DNA of 6,401 nucleotides from Methanosphaera sp. Lineage in GTDB: Archaea; Methanobacteriota; Methanobacteria; Methanobacteriales; Methanobacteriaceae. The notes below the pieces were generated by a model that saw nothing but the letters and a program-made list of their open reading frames with translations, was not told the origin of the DNA and ran no database searches. The stretch's first letter is position 1. Every line of letters begins with the position of its first letter. Shown here piece after piece: positions 1 to 5,016 of the stretch. The stretch covers positions 1 to 6,401 of the forward strand of contig DUHK01000014.1 of NCBI GenBank assembly GCA_013330915.1, in the 5' to 3' direction. The translations under genes and the position numbers were made by a program.

Positions 1-296
1 TTCTTAAAAATGTCATTGTCCAAAGCCTTAAGGGGGGAGATGTAAATACAATAAACCTTCTCCTCCAACATGTTGCGTTGACTAAGACTTGTAAGGCCGG
101 ATAAAATGGCTAAAAAGGCAGTCAATGTTTTTCCGGAACCTGTAGGAGAGAGTATCAGGATATTTTTTCCGGCATTAATGTGGGGAATTGCTTGTCTTTG
201 AGCATCAGTAAATGTTTCAAATCTGCTTTTAAACCATTTGCTAACGTAAGGGTGCAGTAAGCTATGTATATGCTCATCATCATATTCAATATTCAA
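1..296 (-). CDS. Lhr-like ATP-dependent DNA helicase, N-terminal part (runs off left edge)
   Basis: This is the first 98 codons of a superfamily 2 DEAD/DEAH-type helicase. The reading frame contains HPYVSKWF, then a Q-motif-like FTDAQRQAIPHI (residues 29-40), the Walker A loop SPTGSGKT (50-57) and motif Ia SPLKALDND (87-95). This order and wording fit the N-terminus of the archaeal Lhr/Lhr-like family, ATP-driven 3'-5' DNA translocases linked to DNA repair; full members are usually over 800 residues, so most of the gene is outside the window. The start must be TTG at 296-294. Reading upstream in frame gives only AAC, GAA, GAT and GGG before the TAA of the preceding gene, and no ATG or GTG follows before the conserved region. 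An AAGGGG ribosome binding site lies about 8 bases upstream. It is the second gene of an operon with the phosphoesterase. Family assignment is strong; the subfamily (Lhr-core or Lhr2-like) cannot be decided here. Confidence 0.9.
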   Translation of the reverse strand, partial: MNIEYDDEHIHSLLHPYVSKWFKSRFETFTDAQRQAIPHINAGKNILILSPTGSGKTLTAFLAILSGLTSLSQRNMLEEKVYCIYISPLKALDNDIFK

Positions 297-308
297 GTTT
301 TCATCCCC

Positions 309-1043
309 TTAATAATTTTCATCTCTTTCTACATGTAGAATGTCCCTTATAGTACCAAAGTCAAATACTTCATCACCCTCAACAGCATATGCTTCAAAAC
401 TTAAAATGTCACCAATAAAGGGTGAAATGGTTTTTTCATGTAAAACATCGGAACCATGACTGATGTGGTTAAAAGAGGGTGTGACAATTAGATTGTAATC
501 ATTCCAGCTTCCCTTTAAAAACGTTTTAACCTTTTCCACACGTTCCTGATTACGAATACCTATGCATGGATGTTCATGGCCTATTATAATCGTTTCAATA
601 TCTTCCGGAATGCTTTTTGGAATATTGTGTCCGTGTGTTATAAAGTATTTTCCCATAGTAATTTCATCTTCCAGTATGATATCTCTCTTGTTTAAGATAT
701 ATTGGGTGAAATTATCGTGATTTCCTTTAATAACTTTGATATCTACATAAATATCTGACAAATAATCAATAAAACTCAAAACCTCTTTCCATTCCTGTTT
801 GCTGATGCTGCCGAAGTTATGTTTGATGTCTCCGTTAAGTATTATTTTATCCGCATTTGCCTTTTCCTGAATGGCATCAAGTGAATCTATAACCTTGTCA
901 AACTGGTATTGGGGAATCATTAAACCCTGACTGTTCAGGGATGTTTCATAACCGAAATGTAAATCGGATATGATGAGTGTATCATCAATTTTCAAGGCCT
1001 TGTTGATTATTTGGGCACCATATATTTCAGTAGATAAATTCAT
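309..1043 (-). CDS. calcineurin-like metallophosphoesterase, COG1407 / SbcD-Mre11-related type
   Basis: A 244-residue cytoplasmic metallophosphoesterase with the complete metal-binding set of the calcineurin-like fold: SDLHFG (D27, H29), NGDIKH (D72), GNHD (N108, H109, D110), THGH (H137, H139) and GHEHP (H156, H158). Length and motif wording fit the archaeal SbcD/Mre11-related phosphoesterases of COG1407, related to PdeM, the phosphoesterase of bacterial ligase-associated repair clusters. The exact substrate is unknown; a nuclease or phosphodiesterase role in DNA processing is inferred from the family and from the Lhr helicase gene that follows after only 12 bases. In bacteria a PdeM-type enzyme and an Lhr-like helicase also occur together, which supports a shared repair task. 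No ribosome binding site precedes the ATG. A TATA-like element about 34 bases upstream would place the transcript start within a few bases of the ATG, so the mRNA may be nearly leaderless. Confidence 0.9.
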   Translation of the reverse strand: MNLSTEIYGAQIINKALKIDDTLIISDLHFGYETSLNSQGLMIPQYQFDKVIDSLDAIQEKANADKIILNGDIKHNFGSISKQEWKEVLSFIDYLSDIYVDIKVIKGNHDNFTQYILNKRDIILEDEITMGKYFITHGHNIPKSIPEDIETIIIGHEHPCIGIRNQERVEKVKTFLKGSWNDYNLIVTPSFNHISHGSDVLHEKTISPFIGDILSFEAYAVEGDEVFDFGTIRDILHVERDENY

Positions 1044-1189
1044 AATAATATTTTGTTAAAACAAATTGTTAAAATATATTATTTCATTTTTTTATGACAA
1101 AAGAATTTTATAAATAATATTATTAAGTACTTTTTAATAGATATATAACCATAGAAGTATCCTATGGGGATACAAAGGGAATAATTATT
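1044..1189. promoter_or_regulatory. divergent promoter region between phosphoesterase and HEAT-repeat gene
   Basis: This 146-base spacer drives genes on both strands. For the minus-strand operon, AATATATT (1073-1080) is a likely TATA box about 34 bases before the ATG. Between the two lie direct repeats TTGTTAAAA at 1053-1061 and 1066-1074 (13-base period). For the plus strand, ATATATAA (1141-1148) would place the transcript start near 1170, giving a leader of about 20 bases that contains AAAGGGA (1174-1180), a weak ribosome binding site. A second TATA-like run, TTTATAAAT (1107-1115), is also possible. Positions come from reading the sequence; promoter activity is inferred. Confidence 0.6.
1149..1173. 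repeat. two overlapping inverted repeats at the HEAT-gene transcript start (candidate operator)
   Basis: CCATAG (1149-1154) pairs perfectly with CTATGG (1162-1167) across 7 bases. GTATCC (1157-1162) pairs perfectly with GGATAC (1168-1173) across 5 bases. The arms interleave, so as RNA only one could form at a time; as DNA they form two nested two-fold-symmetric sites. They begin directly after the likely TATA box and cover the expected transcription start, the usual position for an archaeal repressor site. The symmetry is seen directly; regulator binding is inference. Confidence 0.45.
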
Positions 1190-1771
1190 ATGACAGATAT
1201 GATTGCAATTGAAGAAAAGCTTGCCGATGAAAACTATGAAGTAAGACAAGAAGCATGTAAAGACCTGATTGAATATCCTGAAGAAGGAATTCCATTATTA
1301 ATAGACACATTCACAGATAAAAATCCGCATGTAAGATTCCAGGCTGCAAAATCCTTGGCAGAAATAGGAACAGAGTCAATCAAACCATTAATAACAGCTT
1401 TAAGTTCTGATAACCCATCTGTTCAAAAATATGCTATTCTGGCCTTAAAGGATATTGGTGATGACACCGTAGCACAAGAACTTATTGATGCATTAAGTTC
1501 TGAAGATTTTGCAATAAGAAAGTTTGCAGCTAAAGCATTGGGTGAAATGGAAGTAAAGACAGCAGTAGATCCTATAATTGAGTTACTTACTGATGATGAT
1601 TGGGGAGTAAGAACTTCAGCAACAAAAGCTTTAGGTGATATTGGGGATGAAAAAGCAATAGATCCTATTAAAAAGGCTAGAAGGGCAGCTACCGGTGATA
1701 AAGAATTCAAAAAAGTAGCAAACAAAGCTCTTAAAAAAATAGATCCAAAACCAAAAAAGAAAAAAAGTTAA
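1190..1771 (+). CDS. HEAT-repeat (PBS-lyase HEAT-like) protein
   Basis: A 193-residue soluble protein built almost entirely of about five to six HEAT-like helical repeats of roughly 31 residues. Successive units carry the same pattern, for example NPHVRFQAAKSLAEIG (45-60), NPSVQKYAILALKDIG (75-90), DFAIRKFAAKALGEM (106-120) and DWGVRTSATKALGDIG (137-152), joined by helices such as IKPLITALSS and VDPIIELLTD. Such all-helical solenoids are binding scaffolds; none of the repeats shows a catalytic signature, so the partner cannot be named. The protein ends in a basic tail, KPKKKKS. The ATG at 1190 is chosen because it is the first in frame after the promoter, with AAAGGGA 9 bases upstream; ATG 1199 is an alternative. 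The gene stands alone: it diverges from the phosphoesterase operon and converges on the carbon-nitrogen hydrolase. PBS-lyase-type HEAT proteins are common in methanogens, and the similarity to phycobilin lyases does not imply that activity. Confidence 0.92.
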   Translation: MTDMIAIEEKLADENYEVRQEACKDLIEYPEEGIPLLIDTFTDKNPHVRFQAAKSLAEIGTESIKPLITALSSDNPSVQKYAILALKDIGDDTVAQELIDALSSEDFAIRKFAAKALGEMEVKTAVDPIIELLTDDDWGVRTSATKALGDIGDEKAIDPIKKARRAATGDKEFKKVANKALKKIDPKPKKKKS

Positions 1772-1800
1772 AAAAATAGTATAATCTCCAATCCCTTTTT
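1754..1800. terminator. bidirectional oligo-T/oligo-A terminator region of two convergent genes
   Basis: For the plus-strand HEAT gene, T-rich CCCTTTTTTCC (about 1793-1802) lies just after the stop. For the minus-strand hydrolase, three A-runs at about 1753-1758, 1760-1766 and 1770-1777 read as T-runs of 6 to 8 on that strand. The first two lie inside the lysine codons of the HEAT protein tail. Archaeal RNA polymerase terminates at T-rich stretches of the non-template strand without needing a hairpin, and I see no strong hairpin here. Confidence 0.55.
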
Positions 1801-1804
1801 TCCA

Positions 1805-2635
1805 CTAATTTTTATTTTTTTTATATATTGTCTCGTAAATGTCATTTCTTTTATTTTTAAGTATTGGGATTTGTTGTCGTACCGAATTAATGGATTCCGG
1901 TGTCAAAGTGGCATATAGAATTTCCTCTTTTTCATGGGCTTTGGACAATATTTTTCCCCATGGATCAACAATCATGGAATGTCCCCATGCAACATAGTAT
2001 GGGTTTTCAACTTGGCTGGGTGATGTTGCAACCACATAAGTTTGATTGTCTATTGCTCTTGCTCTAATCAATGTTTCCCAGTGTAACGGCCCGGTAGTTT
2101 TATTAAACGCACCAGGTAACAGTATTATGTCGGAATCATTCATCAATGTCCACATTTGATTAAATCGTATGTCATAACAAATTGCAATGGAAATATTTGC
2201 AAGGGGCGTTTTTATGCTGGTAATCTTATTTCCAGGACTAAGGGTTTCGGATTCAGTGAATTTCATGCTTTCGGTGTCAATGTCAAACATGTGCATTTTT
2301 CGGTGTTTATCCAGTATTTTTCCATTGTTGTCAATAAAATAAGCTGTATTGTAAATTCTTTCATCATCTCTTTCAGCTATGGAACCTGCCTGTAAATAAA
2401 TGTCATTCTCCCTGGCTACTTCACACATGGCCTTTAAGGTATAGCTGTCCTTTTCCTTTTCAGAATTTTCAATAAATTTGTCATTTGAGTATGGTGTGTT
2501 GAACATCTCAGGTAATGTAATTAAATCGACATTATTGGATGATGCTTCGTTAATTAATTCCACAGCATGTTCCACATTCTTTTCCTTGTCATCCACAACA
2601 TTCATTTGGCAACTTGCAATACTTAATTTTTTCAT
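1805..2635 (-). CDS. carbon-nitrogen hydrolase, Nit2/omega-amidase-like nitrilase-superfamily member
   Basis: A 276-residue cytoplasmic amidohydrolase with the full nitrilase-superfamily triad: Glu43 in LPEMFN, Lys113 in KHRKMHMFD and Cys153 in ICYDIRF. The mechanism of the family is attack of the cysteine thiol on an amide carbon to release ammonia. The wording around the lysine (RK-H-FD), the ICYDIRF motif, PGAFNKTTGPLHWE and RARAIDNQ are closest to the Nit2 branch, whose characterised members deamidate alpha-keto acid amides and related small amides; the actual substrate is not readable from sequence. The start is set at ATG 2635 because GGTGAT lies four bases upstream and the homologous domain begins at MKKLSIASCQ. 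The open frame continues upstream to 2680, but that stretch is promoter-like AT-rich sequence. It diverges from the ferredoxin gene across 80 bases and converges with the HEAT gene. Confidence 0.9.
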   Translation of the reverse strand: MKKLSIASCQMNVVDDKEKNVEHAVELINEASSNNVDLITLPEMFNTPYSNDKFIENSEKEKDSYTLKAMCEVARENDIYLQAGSIAERDDERIYNTAYFIDNNGKILDKHRKMHMFDIDTESMKFTESETLSPGNKITSIKTPLANISIAICYDIRFNQMWTLMNDSDIILLPGAFNKTTGPLHWETLIRARAIDNQTYVVATSPSQVENPYYVAWGHSMIVDPWGKILSKAHEKEEILYATLTPESINSVRQQIPILKNKRNDIYETIYKKNKN

Positions 2636-2715
2636 ATTATCACCATATAAATAATAATTTATATTTTTATAGTTATACAAATAACTAATAAGAAGTAAAA
2701 AAATAGGTGAAATAA
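2636..2715. promoter_or_regulatory. compact divergent promoter for the hydrolase and the ferredoxin-TIR pair
   Basis: The 80-base spacer holds TTTATATTTTTATAG (2658-2672), usable as a TATA box on the plus strand about 55 bases before the ferredoxin ATG. For the minus strand, the box is either this run read in reverse or TTGTATAACT further upstream. Each gene has a clear ribosome binding site: GGTGAT (minus) before the hydrolase ATG at 2635, and AGGTGA (2705-2710) five bases before the ferredoxin ATG at 2716. The two core promoters must lie close together or overlap, so the genes may compete for transcription factors. That last point is inference. Confidence 0.55.
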
Positions 2716-2979
2716 ATGATAGAAGTTGAAATAGACAGGGCTAATTGTAGAGGTTGTGGTGCATGTACAAAGCCTTCACAAATATTGTTTCTTGATGATC
2801 AAAAACTGGTGAACATGGAGGGGGGATTTGTGGATGATGATGTTGTTGAAGGATTAGTTAAATCAATATATGAAATAGAAACATCTGCAAGTATCTGTCC
2901 AAACGATTGTTTTACTTTATATGATGAGGATACTGGTGAAGAAATAGAAGTTGAACGCAATGCGTTACTGGAGGATTGA
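2716..2979 (+). CDS. small single-cluster [4Fe-4S] ferredoxin
   Basis: An 87-residue acidic electron carrier. Cys11, Cys14 and Cys17 form CRGCGAC near the N-terminus, and Cys61 begins CPNDC (61-65), giving the C-x2-C-x2-C ... C-P pattern of one [4Fe-4S] cluster. The additional Cys65 could form a disulfide or remain free. About 43 residues separate the two motifs, as in single-cluster ferredoxins rather than the two-cluster bacterial type. The C-terminal end (YDEDTGEEIEVERNALLED) is strongly acidic, suited to docking on a redox partner. The start is supported by AGGTGA five bases upstream. The gene overlaps or abuts the next one: its TGA lies a few bases before the start of the TIR-like gene, and GGAGG inside its last codons is the probable ribosome binding site of that gene. 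The two products are therefore probably made together, but the ferredoxin's redox partner is not identified. Confidence 0.88.
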   Translation: MIEVEIDRANCRGCGACTKPSQILFLDDQKLVNMEGGFVDDDVVEGLVKSIYEIETSASICPNDCFTLYDEDTGEEIEVERNALLED

Positions 2980-2984
2980 TTTTC

Positions 2985-3401
2985 TTGTTAGATTTATTCC
3001 CGGAAGATGATGTAAAAAAATGGAAATTATTCATATCTTATCCAAAGGATTGTGAAGATTACAATACTTTCATGTCACGATTGGAGTCAGCAACAGAGGC
3101 TTTTAAATGGGAGGACATAACTGATGTTTCCCAGGAAGGTTATGCAGAGGCCATTGCCGATTGTGATGCGTTGATTGTTTTATCTGGTTTGTGGGAAAGT
3201 GATAAGCAAATTATTGGTGAGCACATAAGATATGCTCAGACATTTGAAAAAGCAATTATCATCATCAGACCATACGGTGCCGAAGAAATTCCTGAAGATT
3301 TGCAGGATGTTGCCACCAAGGTGGTTGGATGGAATACTGCATGTATCGTTGATGCAATACTTTTAAGTATAAATGGGGAGGATTATGAATTTTTAATGTA
3401 A
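2985..3401 (+). CDS. MTH538-type TIR-like domain protein (PF08937 family)
   Basis: A protein of about 138 residues and a single alpha/beta domain. The pattern LFISYPKDCEDYNTFMSRLE, ADCDALIVLSGLW, AIIIIRPYG, and TKVVGWNTACIVDAI matches, from memory, the M. thermautotrophicus protein MTH538, the structurally solved namesake of the TIR-like family PF08937. That family has a flavodoxin/TIR-type fold and also includes the Thoeris defence protein ThsB. The cellular job of the methanogen members is unknown. A glutamate lies in the helix after GLW (GLWESDKQIIGEH), roughly where enzymatic TIR domains keep their catalytic Glu, but its role cannot be judged by eye. There is no ATG start. TTG 2985 is preferred because GGAGG (2970-2974) is 10 bases upstream; TTG 2976, overlapping the ferredoxin stop by 3 bases, is only one base from that site. 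Translation is evidently coupled to the ferredoxin. No ThsA-like SIR2 gene is nearby, so this is not a Thoeris locus. Confidence 0.82.
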   Translation: MLDLFPEDDVKKWKLFISYPKDCEDYNTFMSRLESATEAFKWEDITDVSQEGYAEAIADCDALIVLSGLWESDKQIIGEHIRYAQTFEKAIIIIRPYGAEEIPEDLQDVATKVVGWNTACIVDAILLSINGEDYEFLM

Positions 3402-3402
3402 T

Positions 3403-3414
3403 CTCTTTTTTTTC
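3403..3414 (+). terminator. oligo-T terminator of the ferredoxin-TIR operon
   Basis: A run of eight T (3406-3413) starts five bases after the TIR-like stop codon and is the kind of U-rich element at which archaeal RNA polymerase releases. It sits in a 14-base spacer before the stop of the convergent NucS gene. No equally good T-run is present on the minus strand for NucS at this point. Confidence 0.6.
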
Positions 3415-3415
3415 T

Positions 3416-4171
3416 TTATTTAAAGAACGAGTCTAATGTTGAAGCATTGTCTTTAATTAAGTTTAAAGGAGCTTCCATGGCTATAAACTCCATCTGTAAT
3501 GATTCTAATTCTTCTTTAGCATTTAAGGTAATGTCTGGAGCTACAATTATACCTCTAACAAATTCTTTATTGTCTTTAAAGCAATCAACATATCTTTTTA
3601 ATTGTTTAACAGCATTCATTCCGGCTTTTCTACTTTTAAATTCCAATATCATTAATTTTTCTTCGGAATCTGTTCCCATCAAATCGATAAAACCATTTTC
3701 TGTCTGATATTCTCTTCGGGTAGGTCTGAATCCTTTTTCTATAAGTTCAGGTTTTTCCCATGCAAGATCAACCATGTGTTTTTCATAACCTCTTATCTCC
3801 AGATCTTTGGTATCCAGACAGTTGTAATAGGTTACATTATACACTTCATCCAGGAAGACCTTAATCTCTTCATTAGGTTTGATTTTTTTACTGGTTAATA
3901 TTATTCCTTCATCAGTCAAAGAAACCTTATTCTTACAACCGGGAGCCTGCCAGTTAACAGGATCCAAATTTAATTCCTGATGAATGGCAAAAGTTCCATC
4001 CTTTTTAATTAATATCAACCGGTCTCCGGATTCAAGGATACTGCGGGCTCGGCCTTCATATTCAACATGACATTTGGATAAAATAAGCAGCATTGCCTTT
4101 TTATCAAAGCCCTCCTGAATCACATTGTATGCATCTTCATTACTAGGATATTCTATGCTTTTGAATTTAAT
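3416..4171 (-). CDS. nucS: endonuclease NucS / EndoMS (mismatch-specific endonuclease)
   Basis: NucS/EndoMS is a two-domain archaeal DNA nuclease (former DUF91) that acts on mismatched or branched DNA and works with the sliding clamp. Counting from GTG 4123, the N-terminal DNA-binding half carries CHVEYEGRA (18-26) and PVNWQAPG (55-62). The C-terminal RecB-like nuclease half carries Asp147 (GFIDLMG), Glu161 and Lys163 (LEFKSRKAG), and QLKRYV. The C-terminus ends in SFFK, compatible with a clamp-binding tail. Only GTG 4123 is a usual start, giving 235 residues, but the frame upstream still reads like protein (AAA TTC ... EYPSNEDAYN before the GTG) and restores the N-terminal helix expected of the family. 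An in-frame stop at 4192-4190 limits it. AAGGGG at about 4178-4183 lies six bases before an ATT at 4171-4169, taken here as a possible AUU start. Family identity is strong; the start is uncertain. Confidence 0.87.
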   Translation of the reverse strand: MKFKSIEYPSNEDAYNVIQEGFDKKAMLLILSKCHVEYEGRARSILESGDRLILIKKDGTFAIHQELNLDPVNWQAPGCKNKVSLTDEGIILTSKKIKPNEEIKVFLDEVYNVTYYNCLDTKDLEIRGYEKHMVDLAWEKPELIEKGFRPTRREYQTENGFIDLMGTDSEEKLMILEFKSRKAGMNAVKQLKRYVDCFKDNKEFVRGIIVAPDITLNAKEELESLQMEFIAMEAPLNLIKDNASTLDSFFK

Positions 4172-4177
4172 TATAAT

Positions 4178-4290
4178 CCCCTTCCAATATTAGTTATTAT
4201 TAGGTTTGTAAAACAAAATATTTAATTTATTTATAATAAATAACTATATATAATTGACAAATAAAACTTGTAAATCGGAAGGAAAAATTA
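4178..4290. promoter_or_regulatory. divergent promoter between nucS and the membrane-protein operon
   Basis: Plus strand: TATATATA (4245-4252) lies about 42 bases before the ATG at 4291, followed by GGAAGGA (4278-4284), a good ribosome binding site 6 bases before the start. Minus strand: TTATAAATA within about 4228-4240 is a plausible TATA box, and AAGGGG (about 4178-4183) is the nucS ribosome binding site. The region is otherwise plain AT-rich sequence without clear inverted repeats. Confidence 0.55.
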
Positions 4291-5016
4291 ATGACTTTGA
4301 TGAACATATTAAAAAAATTAAGTATTCTAATTGTGGCGATATTAGCTATACATGTAACTAGGATGGGTGTAAACTATTTCACAATACTCCTTGCCATAGG
4401 TATTATCATGCCCATAATTTGCGGAAGTAAAAAAAGTGCAGTATTCACAGGAATACTATACGCAACTTTAAGTTATATAATAACTTATCCTTCAAGCTTG
4501 TTTTTAATAAACTATATGCCTAGAGAAAGTATTCCTATAACGGTTTCAACAGCAACAGTATACTCCAACCTACTTATGGGGTGGATAATTCCAGTAATAA
4601 TAACAATAGTGGTATGCGGTATCTTTTCCGTAATAGGACTCATGCTTAAAAGATTATTTGATAAACTCATGGGGAAAGGTACGGATGAACATTATTTCAA
4701 AGAAGAAAAGGATTCCGATACGATTATAACAGATTCTTTCAATAGACGTCCTGAATATTCATACAATAACAATTCATTTAATGGTAATCGTGACTATTCC
4801 TATGATGATTATTCATTCAATAGAAATGATGATTATTATTATGAGGACAATTCATTTAATCCTAATCATGATTATTCGTATGAGGATAACTCATTCAACA
4901 GGAATAAAGACTATTCATTTGATGCAAATTCATTAAATAAAAAAGAAAAAAAAGAATTGTTGTATATGACTCCAATTCAAAAGGCAAAAAACAGAAAGAA
5001 AAGAAACGGGAAGTAG
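4291..5016 (+). CDS. four-helix membrane protein with a 13-residue Asn/Asp/Tyr/Ser repeat tail, function unknown
   Basis: I do not recognise this 241-residue protein. Residues 10-24, 28-45, 50-73 and 95-119 are hydrophobic and look like four membrane helices. Lysines at 8-9, 47-48 and 120-125 suggest that the N-terminus, the loop between helices 2 and 3, and the C-terminal tail face the cytoplasm. Residues 151-215 are five exact-length tandem units of 13 residues with consensus NxNxDYSYxDNSF, followed by a basic end (NKKEKKELLYMTPIQKAKNRKKRNGK in part). The tail is polar, tyrosine-rich and probably disordered. The start ATG 4291 has GGAAGGA upstream; ATG 4300 is an alternative. The stop codon directly touches the ATG of the flavoprotein gene, so the two are almost certainly cotranscribed and may work together at the membrane. 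A scaffold or anchoring role for the tail is only a guess. Confidence 0.85.
   Translation: MTLMNILKKLSILIVAILAIHVTRMGVNYFTILLAIGIIMPIICGSKKSAVFTGILYATLSYIITYPSSLFLINYMPRESIPITVSTATVYSNLLMGWIIPVIITIVVCGIFSVIGLMLKRLFDKLMGKGTDEHYFKEEKDSDTIITDSFNRRPEYSYNNNSFNGNRDYSYDDYSFNRNDDYYYEDNSFNPNHDYSYEDNSFNRNKDYSFDANSLNKKEKKELLYMTPIQKAKNRKKRNGK
4741..4935 (+). repeat. five tandem 39-base units encoding a 13-residue repeat
   Basis: Units at 4741-4779, 4780-4818, 4819-4857, 4858-4896 and 4897-4935 encode NRRPEYSYNNNSF, NGNRDYSYDDYSF, NRNDDYYYEDNSF, NPNHDYSYEDNSF and NRNKDYSFDANSL. Length is constant with no indels. Codons for the same residues differ between units (AAT/AAC, TAT throughout, TCA/TCC/TCG, GAT/GAC/GAG), so the repeat is old or held by selection on the protein rather than a fresh DNA duplication. 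The first and last units are the most diverged. Confidence 0.9.

Noticed and set aside
1423..1725. Open frame antisense to the HEAT-repeat gene
   Set aside because: It mirrors the strongly periodic HEAT coding sequence, has no promoter or ribosome binding site, and its product is low-complexity Ser/Ala/Ile sequence.
2156..2395. Open frame antisense to the carbon-nitrogen hydrolase
   Set aside because: It lies wholly within the conserved catalytic region of the opposite gene and shows no recognisable motif or start signal.
2636..2680. N-terminal extension of the carbon-nitrogen hydrolase to an ATG at 2680
   Set aside because: The extra 15 residues are Asn/Tyr-rich translation of promoter-like AT sequence, while ATG 2635 has GGTGAT four bases upstream and matches the family's usual N-terminus.
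2716..3401. Thoeris or another TIR-based defence system
   Set aside because: A PF08937-like protein is present, but there is no ThsA-like SIR2/SLOG or any other effector gene in the window, and the neighbours are housekeeping genes.
3447..3707. Open frame antisense to nucS
   Set aside because: It covers the conserved nuclease domain on the other strand, and the product has no recognisable feature.
4741..4935. CRISPR-like array or DNA minisatellite
   Set aside because: The 39-base units are contiguous without spacers, diverged at DNA level and in frame, so they are a protein repeat rather than a CRISPR or a recent slippage product.
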